Origin: Cristatella mucedo
Lineage: Eukaryota > Bryozoa > Phylactolaemata > Cristatellidae
Reading direction: 5' to 3'
Assembly (NCBI GenBank): GCA_009760855.2
Contig: WPIO01000003.1
Coordinates: forward strand, 3,976,001-4,040,000
Length of the DNA stretch: 64,000 nt
The position numbers and the translations under genes were made by a program. The notes beneath the pieces were generated by a model, which had not been told where the DNA came from, searched no databases, and was given only the letters and a program-made list of their open reading frames with translations. Below are positions 21,110 through 33,259 of this stretch, piece by piece (within the stretch, counting starts at the first letter, position 1; each line of letters begins with the position of its first letter).

Positions 21110-22390
21110 CAACAACATTCCGTACCGTATTACAGTGCCGACGTTAGTACATCGGTACGTAAGTGCTTAGGCGAGGGGTTCGCAATAACCCCGAGGCTGT
21201 CGATTGTCCAAGCCAGTCTCTTTGATGGTTACTATTAAAAACGGGCACCGATCAAAATTGCGGAAGTAAAGCGCTACTGCTGCACAGGACTAGCTAGCAA
21301 AACATTGGCACACGCCTACACGTACAGAGGTGGATCCAAGATTTTCATCTTGGGGGAAACATCCGCAAGATGTTTACGTGTTTGGGGGAAAGAGCCGCAT
21401 GGTGAGGAAAATTATAGCGATCGCAACAATCGCAGTTCTTATTCGACAAAAACACAATTTTCTCAATGAGGGAAAGTAGGAAATAATTTCGTCGTCAGTG
21501 AAGGTCGGGGGGGGGGCGTAGGAATGGGGGGCCGGGTCACTACCCCACTGTAGCGGGTGTAGGAAATACACACTGGCTCCCTTGCAGCGTACGTATAGTA
21601 TTTTCTTAGCCTTCAAGTTCTTTTATCACACTTCAAAAGACATCCCGGAAACCGCATTAGCCAAACGGAATTGCAGCCACGTTATTTTACGTACGAGTAT
21701 ACATACAACTAGCAGAATGCATCCGGTGGAATGATATGGCCGACGCAAGCAGAACTTGGGTTGGTAGTTGTCCTCACTGGCGGAGCCAAGGGGAGAAGGA
21801 GCCACGGGGGCAGTTTCCTCCTCGCCTAGTCGGGCCTCTGAGCACCGAGCGGTACCAACATCCGCCACTCAGCTACCGCATTGCATTGGGGAGGAGGGAC
21901 TACGTGGAAAAGGCCACGTCCTTGAGTTGCGCCGGTCTGAAGTTCAGTAGAGAGTGCGTAGCATCAGTTTCCCGAACAGCAGTAGCAGTAGCCACCGCCA
22001 GCTTTATTCCTGACGATACGCACTGCACCAAAAATCCCAAGCCCTAAGCAAACAAGATTGCTCTGAAACGTATTTATTCAATGTAAATACAAACAGACGC
22101 TGGCGACCGTGTTTAGCCGCCTGTAACGGGCAGTGTGCTCGTTGCAGGTGAGCTAGCTGTATGCATAAACGACACCGCGTTAGTTGCTCAGCTGCTCCTG
22201 GTTTCGGACGTGTAAGTTGCTGGAGTATTTCTTTGTCGCAGAGAATGCTTACTACTTCGTCCCATGGATTATTTCCCTTCCTCGAGAGGCTCGGACTCGT
22301 TCGCAACAGGCAGGTTCGACAAGCGGAAGGTCTGTGTCACACAATATTGCACACGTCTCATAAAGGTAGCCATCAGTCACATCACAATAA
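21110..22390. other. Intron of the channel gene, no supported exon
   Basis: Nothing recognised apart from short G runs near 21508 and AG-rich text near 21790. Confidence 0.4.
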
Positions 22391-22394
22391 GATT

Positions 22395-22552
22395 GGCTGA
22401 TTTAACAGCCTCGCTTGTACAGCGACAGAAGAGCCTTAACGACTATCACAATCACTTGCAGTAAAGGGTTGGGCAATAAAGGATTGCCTACTGCAGGACT
22501 CGAATCCACGACCTGGGTTATGAAGAGCGAGCACCCTTACTTCCTGGGCGGA
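22395..22552 (-). mobile_element. tRNA-derived SINE, near full length
   Basis: Minus-strand reading: 'aagggtgctcgctcttcataacccaggtcgtg', B-box 'gattcgagtcctgc', 'caatcctttattgccc', 'gttaaggctcttctgtcgctgtacaa', 'gaggctgttaaatcagcc'. It lies in the 12-kb intron of the channel, in the same orientation as the gene. Confidence 0.75.
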
Positions 22553-22559
22553 GACCCAA

Positions 22560-24440
22560 GCTTTGCAGAAGGTTGCAGACGTGATGAAAACGGATGTGCA
22601 TACATTATAACGGAAAAACTCGGTTACGAGGAACAGTTGATGCAATGCGATTTCTAATGAGCCATTTCGTGCTCTGCCGGTACCGCGGCGAGTCGGTCGA
22701 TTCAGTCAGCCTCGGCCGCTTCAGCGAGATTCTCGCGAGTTCACTCGAAAGCGTCACATTGACATCGCTTAGTCGACATGCTCGCCTCTACCACTGAAGT
22801 CATTGGGTACGTCGAGAAAGGTAGCACGGCTGAGTAGAGAATCGAGGCGACACTCGAGCCTTGTCGACCAAATGCTTTCATTAAGTTCGGCTTAATCTTA
22901 CATCTTACGGAGCACTTCGCAGGCATTGATTGCATCGAGGATGGAGATATTGTCAGTGCCCTGACGCACCGTTCAGGCGCTGACGGAAATGTGAAGGTCT
23001 GTCAATGACGATCTGTTGACAACGGTGCAGAAGTTCTGTCATAAAGGTCTGGGCCTGCACTTTAGGAAGGGTCGTGGAGGTCATGGCCGGTCGTCAGATG
23101 CCAAGCCATCTCGGTGTGCACCAGCCGCTGCCCGCCATGCGTCATGTGCAGCTCTCCGAAAACGAGTGGCCAGTGAATGCACAACTTGTTCCGTCCTATC
23201 TCCGAAGGCGGGCTTGCGGGCCAAGGCTTTGCTTGGGTCGCCCACAATGGAGGACAGCTTGAGAAGACCAGTGCTCGGACAGCGAGCTGCACTCCCTAGT
23301 GGGATCCCCATGCTTAAAGGTGAGAAGAAAGTGCCCGACATAGCTAGGTCGACTTTAGCATACGTTTCGGCGTCATCCTCCGCTGCCCGAAGTCTGGTGA
23401 GTATAAGAAAGACATGCTGGCTGGCTCTGAGCGCTTCCCGTGCTTTACTGGCTACTCTCGGCTGGACTCGATTTATTGGCGGCGAGAAGCCATTAAAGTG
23501 AGCAGCCACTCAAGAAAGGCTATGAATTCGATGTTATTGGAAACTACCACATTACTCGGGCTTCAGAAATGCTTTTGGCTCCTGGTGGTGCTTCTGAAAA
23601 ACAGACAACTGCTGAGTTGAATAGGACAGACAGATGCTAACCAACAGATTTGGTCTGCAACGAGAAGCTACGTCAGAGCAGAGGCCGGGTGCGATAAAAA
23701 GAGATGTTAATTAAGGACGGGGGCATCTACTATTCTTAACAGTAAATCTGCTTCTCCGAGCAGTTCACGTTAGGAGCTGTCTTGCACGGCATGGCTTTGT
23801 CATCAAAAAGCTCTCATTAACCCATGGGCTCAAGAGTTCTTTACAGCGAGAGTACAACTGGCTCGAAACATTGGTGATGCCTGCGACGGTGAGATCATGG
23901 ATACGATTTAAATCGGGAATGGCAACTTTATTCTTTCAAATCGCAGTTTCGCACGATGATGTTATTGATTAAAGTGAAGAACGGTAGATTTCGTTATCGC
24001 CATTCTGACTCCAAGCAACCAGCGTGAGTTGAACGATCCAGCGCGTACCTCGGACACCAGCAGTGCCCACGGTACGCGGGATCTTTCATGCTCTTGATTA
24101 GTGGTCAGCAGACCGTTGATCTTGCCACTCGGGATGGATTCAAAATCGTAGCCCTGAGCGTGCGGCAATTAGCGATAGGACGACCTCGATTCGATAGCAC
24201 ATCGTGGTGAGCAGAGTAGAAATGCCTTTGCCAGTTACGTGTCTCAACTCGACCAGTCATTATCGCAATATGCAATACGTCTCGATCTCGACAGTGCGGT
24301 CGACGAGAGACAGCTCTGCCTCATCGTGGTCGCATCACGAGACCCGTCCGCCATAGTGCAATAGTAAGCCTCGCCATGTTCATCGCCAAAGCGTCGGGAA
24401 GTGAGTAGGGCGTAGGCATGGGCAGTGCCTTTTTGTCTGT
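22560..24440. other. No confidently supported gene
   Basis: Several open frames on both strands between 22680 and 23520 have moderate coding-like composition, but no family resemblance and no consistent splice borders. Confidence 0.35.
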
Positions 24441-24443
24441 CAG

Positions 24444-24676
24444 GGCCAATCATCATGGCGTGGCGTTTTTCGGAGTCCTCTCGAGCTCGGCAGCGGCCGA
24501 AGCTGCGACGTGCCGCTTGCGCAGAGCTAGAGCGCCAAGTTGCCACCGCGGCCTTAGCGTTTCTTTCGACTCATCAAAACCCCGGCAAGCCAATCCCTGC
24601 GCAGCCACCGGGAATCTTTGAAGAGCGACACGTGACCCTGCCGGTCGAGTTCGATTATCAGCCGCCATCTCTTTGA
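24444..24676 (+). CDS. Candidate terminal exon, unknown gene
   Basis: A strong acceptor (gtgcctttttgtctgtcag) is followed by an open frame of 77 codons ending in TGA. The reading contains MAWRFSESSRARQRPKLRRA, ELERQVATAALAFLSTHQ and PPGIFEERHVTLPVEFDYQP. The mix of a basic helix and a Pro-rich tail looks like a real C-terminus; the family is not recognised. It lies inside the 12-kb intron of the minus-strand channel, so it would belong to another nested gene. ATG at 24455 might also be a start. No AATAAA is seen close by. Confidence 0.4.
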
Positions 24677-24924
24677 TCGTTTGATTCTCGAAAACACGGC
24701 AGCTCCCCGTGACGATGTGTGCGCCTCCTTGCTAAGAAAATCCATAACTTTCTCTTCTGTTCTGTTGTGGATAGAGCTCTCGCCGCCTTGGTCTTCGAGA
24801 ACTTTGCAATCCTTTTCGTTGACCTCTTCCGGTTGTTGAACCCCTGGCTAACGAACTTTCGTGGGTCATGGCCACTGGAAGGTAGGAGGCCTGGGACGCA
24901 GTAGACTTTCTCTCGTTTTGGAGG

Positions 24925-25260
24925 TTACTCAAACCAAACAAATTTCTTGAACCAATGTAGCTGCAGGTGACGAGCTGCATTTCCAAATTGCTTGGCTAGG
25001 TACCTGACGGGATCCGACGCTCGTTTAGGTAGAACGAGACGACCCTGCTGCTGGGACGAATGACGGATTTCACCTATAATATTTAAGGCCGAACGCCGAT
25101 ATTGTCGGCCTTGATCCGAAATTAGGGTCAAGGTCACCACGGACTCCTGAAGGCAATGGCGCTGTAGGAGGTCTATCCCATACTTGTCAGCAGCTCGTTG
25201 CTGGTCAAATAGTGGTGCGATATTGGCATGAGCACAATAGTAATTACAAATAGTTGAAAT
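24925..25260 (-). pseudogene. Unidentified coding block (part 2)
   Basis: On the minus strand 111 codons run open to a TAA after a possible acceptor (tgtaatctttcgag). The reading contains ICNYYCAHANIAPLFDQQRA, LQESVVTLTLISDQGRQYRR, NIIGEIRHSS and PKRASDPVRYLAKQ. It has balanced composition and reads like a globular protein, but I cannot name the family. Stops interrupt the frame on both sides, and a further block in the same orientation lies upstream at 25552. The two may be pieces of one decayed gene, an old endogenous element, or exons. Confidence 0.4.
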
Positions 25261-25551
25261 CTCGAAAGATTACAATCATTTGAGAGGAGCGATTTCAGCT
25301 CAGTTCAAATGTAAGCCCATGTGAATGACCGCTTTGAGGTCGACGATGACGCAGTCGGTAAGATGATGAAATTGACAATCCTGGCGACTAACAAGCAGCG
25401 ACCTGGGTGCATTCGTCTTCACTCCGCTTCGACTTCAGCGGCAAGTTTCGAGAGGAAAAAACTTGAGCCCCGAGCTGCTGTCTTTATTGGGCGGTCCGTC
25501 ATTGGGTCGCGCTTATTGACTTAGCACTTAGTCGCCTCAATGAGTGGCGGG

Positions 25552-25878
25552 TCAAGAAATACCAACGTCAGGCTTGGAGTCATCGAACTTGGGTGTCGGT
25601 ATGGAACCGGCAGCTATCTCAAGATGCTGCGCAATCTTGTGGATTAGCTTTCCGAGTTTATTCAAAGTCTCTACTCTGACTGACCGCAGGTCTTCGGTGC
25701 GAGTTGCCCCAACCCATTCCTGTTCTAGCAAATAGTCCCCCAAGCGGGCAAGGGACCAGGTGATTTCGGGAATCGTTGCTTTAATGAATACGAAGCGTAG
25801 CGGGGTTTCTGAAATTGAGTGCACCGACAAAAAAAACCGCACCAGTTTCTCTACCAGATAGCACCTGTCCAAGCTCAC
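25552..25878 (-). pseudogene. Unidentified coding block (part 1)
   Basis: Open on the minus strand for 108 codons to TGA. Contains EKLVRFFLSVHSISETPLRF, VFIKATIPEITWSLARLGDY, VRVETLNKLGKLIHKIAQHL and PTPKFDDSKPDVGIS. It is mainly helical in pattern and well mixed in composition. No family is recognised. The 290 bases between this block and the one at 24925 keep short open pieces (RPIKTAARGSSFFLSKLAAE) in shifted frames, which suggests decay by small insertions and deletions of one longer reading frame. Confidence 0.4.
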
Positions 25879-26448
25879 GCCCCGGCCCTGGCCCTATGGG
25901 GGGGGGGGTATCGCTCGCTGCCTACCAGAATCATCCAAGGTCCAATAACAGAATAATAGATCGGTCAATTTATAATGCCGTGAGCTCCTGGGAGGAACTT
26001 TAATAAATAAGCCGGCCTACGCGCTGCACGACTAAGCGAGCCGAGCCGCTCTCGTGCTTCGATCAAACATTTACACATTAAGCATTCGACATCCGGTCTG
26101 AATGGAATCCGGTTCTCCTGCGCCGCCGCGTATCGGTGGCATGGAAACTGCATCAGTCCTCTCTGCTCGGCCCTCGGTCCGATTTCGATTTCTTTAATTC
26201 TACGTCAGTTTCGCGAATCGGTGGACCTCACCCACCCAACCAATCAACCAACGCAGTCGCGAGCAGCAAGAGGTACATAGTATGGAACGCTTAAAAAATG
26301 ATACCAACTTAGCAAACTTCAACTCATCGATATGGCTAGAGTTGATAAAGGTAAACAGGCTGGTCATAATAATAATTTGTAAGGGAACTGGCCTTGCCCC
26401 AGATGGCCAATCGTAGCGAGTTGGCCCGCTTTTTCGACCATGCCACCT

Positions 26449-26890
26449 CAGCTAATACGGCGCGTTTGTTCATAGAGCCAGCTCACTTCCTGCTATGGGC
26501 GCAGTGTCCATAGCAGACTGCTAAACGTAATTGCCAGTGTATGTTTATATTTACGGTAAATAAATATGTTTTGAGATCTCATTTCTGCTGAGATTGTTTT
26601 CTTAAACCTTAATACTAAATACTAAACCTTAAAGCCAAAACCCAAAACCCCAAGCCAAAATATAAAAATTCTAACCATTAGACCCTAAAAACTATAATCC
26701 TAAAACTTACAATTCCTAAGCATTGCACAAAAAATCAATCCTAAACTAGAAGCAAAAATGTATTTCGAAATGTGTTTATATAACCCAAAAGCTATCAAGC
26801 ACTGGGGATCACGTTCACCAGCCTACTATGGCACTATGCTCATAGCAGGAAGTGAGGCGGCTCTATAAGCAAACGATGCCGTATTAGCTG
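26449..26890. mobile_element. Nonautonomous element with about 90-bp terminal inverted repeats
   Basis: The left end (26449-26539, starting cagctaatacgg) and right end (26800-26890, ending ccgtattagctg) are inverted copies about 80-85 % alike by eye, over blocks such as cacttcctgctatg and tagagcc. Between them is AT-rich sequence without coding capacity, containing a degenerate run of CCTAAA/CCCTAAA/CTAA-like units (about 26600-26720). Size and design are those of a MITE-type DNA element. A clear target duplication was not seen. Confidence 0.8.
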
Positions 26891-26904
26891 GTCACCGGGC
26901 CCAC

Positions 26905-27410
26905 TCCAGCCTACGTATCAGATCTACTCCACCACTAGGCCAAGTTACGTACCACCCGCTTTTCGGAACCTATTTTTTTACCCATACCTCGTTCAAATCT
27001 CAAATGCTTTGGAGACTGTTCCTTTAGTTCGTATGCTCCCAAAGCCTGTAGCTCACCTCCCGACCTGCGTCACGACATCTCCTGCCTTGCCCACATTTAA
27101 AAGAAACTAAAATGCATCTAATTGTCACAGCATTTAGTGGGTCCCTGCGATTCGTTCTTTATGTGCTTATGCTTGCTGACACTGTGCCTGCTGCCAATAA
27201 CCACACTTGCATACTGACCCTGTGCATGTCACCACTAACCGTGTAATTCTTGTTGTTTATTGAGCATGCTACAGCTAACCATTCGATCGTGCTTCCTTTG
27301 CAGCAAATTTAAAATGCCTAGAAATTGAGATTGAGCTATCCGAGGAAGTTGTATCAAATTTCTTATTATTATTGTTACAAGAGCAAGAGCCGCAGCTCTC
27401 AGAGGGTTGT
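26905..27410 (+). mobile_element. LINE family A, 3' end
   Basis: Matches the last part of the family A reading frame in decayed form (text such as 'gctcccaaagcctgtagctcacctcccgacctgcgtcacgac') and its 3' untranslated end ('gtggg tccctgcgattcgttc...gagcatgctacagctaaccattcgatcgtgcttcctttgcagc'), followed by a TTATTATTATT tail at about 27362. Confidence 0.8.
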
Positions 27411-27419
27411 ACAGGTTGT

Positions 27420-29010
27420 ACAGGTAGGGTTGTACAGGTAGGCTGCTTCCAAAGCAACGGCCCTTTCTGATAGCAATGCATACTGACGAGGCGAAGGCTG
27501 TCAGAAAGCAAAGCCTCACGAGCACAGCAGACTACCGAGTGTTGTTAGAATCAAGGACTGTGGTCAACAACCGTACCCCGCGAGGCTACGGTACCGCCGG
27601 TCTGGCCACGGAGCGCTGGGAAACGGGCGCTCGCTCGCGTGACTCACTGCTCGAGCTGATAAACTGCTTCGAACTCTTTCGCGATACAACAGCCACGATG
27701 CCCGTGGGCGGGAGACAGTGAAGAGTTCGTGCAAACAGATAAGGACCGACGGTCCCGTCGTGGGAGTGTCTATTGTCCACTCCCCCGGCGCCAGACAAAA
27801 ACCCATGCACTTCCGCTGAACGAAAGCTTTGTGTCTTGAAGCATCCCAGAGACACAAATGCATAAGCCGAAAGCAATTACGGAGATCCCGGGAAATGGCA
27901 AAGTGAAACGTTTGAATTGCACACTTCAATAACTGCCACCCTAGGAAGCGGTCTGAAGCGGCTTGTACGCACCTGCAGTGGTAGCTCAATTCTAGTACAG
28001 TTTAGATGCGAAATTGTTTTAAAATGCGCGCAACGGAACAAGATTGCACTTCGCGAAGTATCTGGCGCTGCTCATGGCAAGGTATACAATTGTTCAGGTT
28101 TGACTTTAGAACTGGTATTTTTCTTCTAAAATAATGAATACCATTATTCCCGTCTTGTTACGCTAAACTTGCAATTCTGATGCCCTTTTGTAGATTGCCT
28201 AATTTTTGACAAACAATATGCAGACTACTGCATTCGGATAAGCTATTTTACATTAGTTTCTATAGATTTTGAAAATGCAGCTCGACGTGGCTAAGCTCTC
28301 AAAGTGACCGAATCTGTACACTGAGTCCTACTACTTACGGTCGATAGACTAATCGCATACGGATGCATCCTAGGAGTTCTTTGGGCGAACAACTGGTCAA
28401 AGCTGGCAGCCTGCTGGATGTCGAGCGAGAGACCCGAATTCTCGTTCTAATTATATAAAGCCCGTCGCTGTGGCTGAGCGACCGCTAACCGCGAGCTGAG
28501 CTGCGGAGCTCGAGCCCACCGTCTTCGTCTGCACGCCTCAGGTCGTCCTCTCTTTTGACAAGACAAAAACTAAGCTTTGCCCTCTTTCACCTGAAGAGCA
28601 GACGGGGATGCTCATCAGTCCGCTAGTGCATCTGACCGTGTACCGTTACGTGCTCTTGAATGACTGTGCTTTCCATGCTCGCAATGCTGATCGTCCCGAT
28701 ATCTGATATGTTGATATATCGATATATGCATTGCCCCGATACCACTTTGCCGTGCTACATTTTTCTGTGCTAATCGCTTACTCGAGACCGTCCTTACAGT
28801 GCTGCAATGGACAGTGTTTCTATGAATGCATGCACATGTTTATTTATACTCAATACTCGATCTATACACCGACATAAACCGTATCTGAGTGCATGTGTCT
28901 GTGTATGTGTGTTCGTGTTCGGGCACATAGTATGTGTGCACAGACGAGGTATGCATATAGTGTTCACCACGTGATATTCCGGTAAGGGTAGGGTTAGCGG
29001 CACACAATAA
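27420..29010. other. No supported gene
   Basis: No recognised exon. A weak tRNA-like head lies at about 28463-28520 (gtggctgagcgaccgctaacc ... gagctcgagccc), possibly an old SINE. Confidence 0.35.
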
Positions 29011-29023
29011 TTCCGCTTCCCTT

Positions 29024-29155
<132 letters not shown>

Positions 29156-29670
29156 ACGAACGCATGCGCAGCCCTAAAACAGGCACATCCCTACGCACGC
29201 ACACAGCAAGGGCAGGATAGTCGCTGCTGCCCAAGCTGAAATGCAAGCAATGTCGATCGAAGCTAGCAGTTTTTGCTGCCAACGAGCATTCGGTTCATCG
29301 AGTATTCCCAGCTGATTTGTACCCTTTGCCCCATACACGTCTGCATATGCAGACACTGGGAGACACGGGGAAACACAGCTACGTTTATCTCGATCGTTTT
29401 CCTCGATATATACTTGTGAGCGCGCGGTGCTTTCGAACTCTGCACAGTGCATCCTCTTTCCTCCTGCCTCTCTTCGCCAGCAACTCCTACGTGCGGTTCA
29501 TAATTGGCCGGTGACGTAGCAGATAAGCAACAAAAGGGTTTGTTTGCTGCGCAAGCCCAAGGTTGGGATTAAAAGGCTTTTGATAACGGCTTGGATAGGA
29601 AGGCTGTAACAAAAGCCTCATTATCGATCGAGCTACCGAATAATGCAAGGCTTGTGGTATCTATCTGCCA

Positions 29671-29724
29671 GCGGACATGCTGCTAATTGGCGGACATGCT
29701 GCTAACGCAAGCATGTCCGCCAAT
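29671..29724. repeat. Short direct plus inverted repeat
   Basis: 'gcggacatgctgctaa' occurs twice in tandem and is then followed by its inverted copy: attggcggacatgct (29686) and agcatgtccgccaat (29710) with a 9-base loop. A perfect 15-base stem. Confidence 0.85.
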
Positions 29725-30424
29725 CCGAGGTCAATCATTGGCCACACAGCTAGCGAAGTGAGGCGTGCCTACCCTTTCCGAAAGGCTCGCTCCGGAATCA
29801 CTGGAGCGAGTGGGCGGGGCTCTCACCCTGAAGGTATCCCACAAATCACTCCGCTGACATCTAGCCAGAACGGCTACCCGAATCACTCTTCTGACTAAGA
29901 GAGAGCTGTGCCAGCTGCAGTTAGGCCGCAGCTCAATGTCGTATATAGCAACATGGAAACATGGCAACATGGGCATGCAAGGATGCGAGCATAGAATGCA
30001 CCGAATAACTGCTTGGTCGAAATGTATTATCATGTGCACTCTTACCTCTGGATTCACACGCTAAGCATTCCTAACTATGCCGTGTCCCAGTCGGACACTA
30101 TTTTGGGGGAAATCCCAGCGTCTGCTATACTGTATAAGTGATCGAAATATTTTAGCCGACTGCGATGCATCAACTTCTATTTCAAAAGTGAGGTGAGGCT
30201 GTAAATATCAGATACACGCATAATATCTGCAAGTCCACTTATTACCGGGAAGTCTAAGTGTTTGTTACTCTAGAGAGTACAGGAATCTAAAGACACAAAT
30301 TTGTGGATAGGAAATAAGCAATATAAATGAGCGATATCTGAAGATAGCTCACACTTGATATATATTACATACCAATTTGTATGTCAAGCAATTTTTTAGA
30401 GCAAATTAAGCAGCGCTTCCACAG

Positions 30425-30585
30425 TATAATTCATTTATACAGCGCCCTAACTAAACTTTGAATCCATTCAGCCCCTACACATAAGCCGTGGTGCTCGAGC
30501 CCGCAACCATGGCTATTAAATGCATTCACATTGACCTCGGTCGAGTTGAGCACCTTAACCACAGGGCCAAACCAGCATTGTAGCC
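30425..30585 (-). mobile_element. Second SINE type with LINE-like 3' end
   Basis: Minus-strand reading starts tRNA-like ('ctgtggttaaggtgctcaactcgaccgaggtc'), has a long middle ('aatgtgaatgcatttaatagccatggttg'), a B-box-like 'gggctcgagc', and ends 'gttagggcgctgtataaatgaatt'. That end resembles the LINE tail in this window (agggcgctatacaaatgtatt). Confidence 0.6.
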
Positions 30586-31339
30586 AAAAAGTGAGTCAAT
30601 CAGGGAGCCCGACCTTGACCTGTCCAGATTCAATCAATCATAGGACGGCTTAAAGGTGGTCTAAGCGGAGCCAGGGTATTCGCGCTTTCTTTTCTCGTGA
30701 CTGAAGTTCTTACTTTATTGTCATGTCCCAGTGGCGGCATCTGATCAGAGCTGAGCAGATTGCTGCCATTACCTTAGTGTTGAAGTTAGCAATTCGCTCA
30801 CGATAGGGTAAGAGGTTACGGCTTGATTTCAGCCTATTGGCTTAGGAAAAATGCGCTTGTGCTTATCCAGTCAACTGTGGCGGTGAAGAATGTCTATTTT
30901 GCACATTTTAAAGTTAAATGCCAAGCAATAAAGCAATTTGTTCAAGGTTTTACTTCCTCGGTTAAAACCGTGTTTGCAGATAGATGGAGCTCAACAAAGC
31001 TATTGTCACATTTAGTTAATATTTTAGATTTAATTCATAGTGAAATAGCTAAAAAAAACAGAAAATGAAATTGCAGCTAAAAGTTGAGAAAAAGAATCGT
31101 CAGATAATTTACACAGCTCTAAAAATCACCAAGGTTTCAAACTTTTGAGCTTTTAGGAAAGCCCGACGGAGTAGCCTTACAAAGCTATCGCCATCTATAA
31201 TGCTGAATGCTGCAGGAGAGCAAGCACAACAATGAAAATGTAGCAATGTTAGAGATTCTTCGAATCAGTAAAAGGAAAGATTTAAATAGTGATATTGGCC
31301 CCTTCTGAGAATAGCTGGGTCGATGTCATCTATAAAACG

Positions 31340-31341
31340 AT

Positions 31342-31378
<37 letters not shown>

Positions 31379-31410
31379 AATTATACATATATTTATATTT
31401 ATATATATCT
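31340..31410. repeat. (TA)n-(TG)n tract
   Basis: Short compound dinucleotide repeat with ATTTAT units after it. Confidence 0.9.
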
Positions 31411-31419
31411 AGGAAGCAC

Positions 31420-33105
31420 ACAACATGGCTGCATACAGGCGCTCATGACAAAAGAAAGGGGTACTGCACTCAATGATCGGATTGTTTTCATGATCATTTG
31501 AAATTTTCGAACTGAATTTGCTCATCAATTACTGAAGGCTGTACTTCTGGCCCCCTCCTGCCATTATAAGTTTAAATCTTGAAGATGAAAGAAATTGTAG
31601 CAGGCTTAAAGGGTATGCAAGGATGCGAGCATGGAATGCACCGAATAACTACGAAGGCTACTGACTGTTTCGTTTGAGGTGAGCGCACAGGCTTTTGGAA
31701 GGCGAATGACCTCTTTCTGTCACAGCAGCCAGGACTTTACCACGCAGGGCTACAGCATAATCTTGATTGAGGTAGCCAAATCGTTGGAAGGCCGGAGGTG
31801 AGCCTCTTCGAACACGCCCAAATGGGGCTGCTGTATCCAATCCCGCATTCCCGTGGTGTGGACTCTTTTTGTTCTTGAGAGCATAGACTTCCTGGATAGA
31901 CCACCGTCACAAACAATGAAAGACTTGGCCATTGGCACAAAAATGGGCAGTTCTCGCATTCAGTCGAAGAACTTGGGAATCGAGCACGAACCACCTCGAG
32001 TCTGGCACTCTTACGCGAAGTATGGACGCAGACTCAACTCTTCGGGAAAACTGTTCCAATCCAGCAGTGTCCTATTTCCTGGAATTTTACACTCACCATT
32101 TGGACATTTAGTTGCCTCTGTACCTTAAAATTTCTCTTGGTAGTCCCGCTATCCCATTAGAAAGACATTAGTTCAAACATCTCACGCTGGAGCTAAAATA
32201 GAGACCAGGGGCAAAATATAATTTTCTATCAAAATTTGTATAAGTCAAACCTGTCTTGTTTGCCAGGAAACTGGCACTGAACTATTATAGCCATTGGAAC
32301 GCTATAGCTTGTGAGACAAAACGTGGATGTAAGGAACTGCATATTTTTCTTGGGGGAATTTCTACTGTACACATAACATCAACTGCAATAATCCAGTCAT
32401 GCTTCAAGTAGCAAATCGTTAAGCACCCTCGTATTAGTAATGCCTTAAATTTGTCATAATAATTTTTACCCAAACTGAGCGAAAAATGCCCATCAACTCG
32501 GACTTAAACTGAATTGTCAGACTGCATCATTGAAAGCTTTTATTTTTAAAGCTTGTGCCTACCCTAAAAGTACCACTCTAATCTGGAGTCAGAATGGAAA
32601 AGCTCTAGATAAACGACGATTTCCTCTCTATTGCTACGAAGTAGCGAGCAGAAAAGTGGGTCCTTAATGTTGTAGGTGGCCGATTGTTCTCTCTTGCACT
32701 TGACCTTGAGCTGATCACCTCTTTCTACCCCCTTTTAACTCCTTTCTGCTTCTGTATACCTCCTTCAAGTCTTAGTAATAGCCAATAGCAAATAGCGTAA
32801 CCACACAATAGCAGAAGCAATAGCAAAAGAGACGCAATCGTGCAATTGGATCCTGTACGTACATTAAGAATGCCATCGGGAATGATTTAGTTCAGGTTCG
32901 GGCCCATCCAGATACCTACTTACACACGCAGAACCTTGTGTAAGAAACACGTCTGGTATACAGATGGCGTACGAAAGAGCCTGCTGCTGCATGACTTGGC
33001 AAGTTTTTTCAGCAGATTTTGCTCCACGGGGCTCGCACCGGTGGTGAGAACGAAGCCTAGCAGCGAGGCGGTGGCAGTGACAGTGAGGCACAAGCGGGCG
33101 GTGCA
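31420..33105. other. Intron of the channel gene, nothing else recognised
   Basis: No supported exon. The 40-base segment at 31611-31650 repeats one at 29971-30010. Confidence 0.4.
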
Positions 33106-33108
33106 TAC

Positions 33109-33236
33109 CAGATCGACTCTCTAGCACGTCGACAATGAGCTCAATAGTAACAAGAACAGCATCGAGAATTGTCAGTATGCAAATGCATGTCAAAAACTTG
33201 TAGTTTCTGGAGAGCTTCACCACAGTCCGCAAACAT
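33109..33236 (-). CDS. HVCN1: Hv1-like proton channel, S1 exon
   Basis: A textbook acceptor on the minus strand (ttcattttcttgcattttag) is followed by 128 bases and a possible donor (gatctg|gtatgc) in phase 1. The peptide LSRNYKFLTCICILTILDAV, then LVTIELIVDVLE, matches Hv1 S1: the selectivity Asp in the L-D-A motif, the Glu seven residues later and the Asp four after that are all in place. The short helix before S1 (RTVVKLSRNYKF) corresponds to the segment that lies along the inner membrane face. The preceding N-terminal exon must end in phase 2 and is not identified; a candidate start region is at 37676. The intron to the next exon is about 12 kb. Confidence 0.85.
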
Positions 33237-33259
33237 CTAAAATGCAAGAAAATGAAGCT

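Noticed and set aside
26600-26720. True telomere repeat
   Set aside because: Units are irregular and lie inside an inverted-repeat element; no run of exact units.
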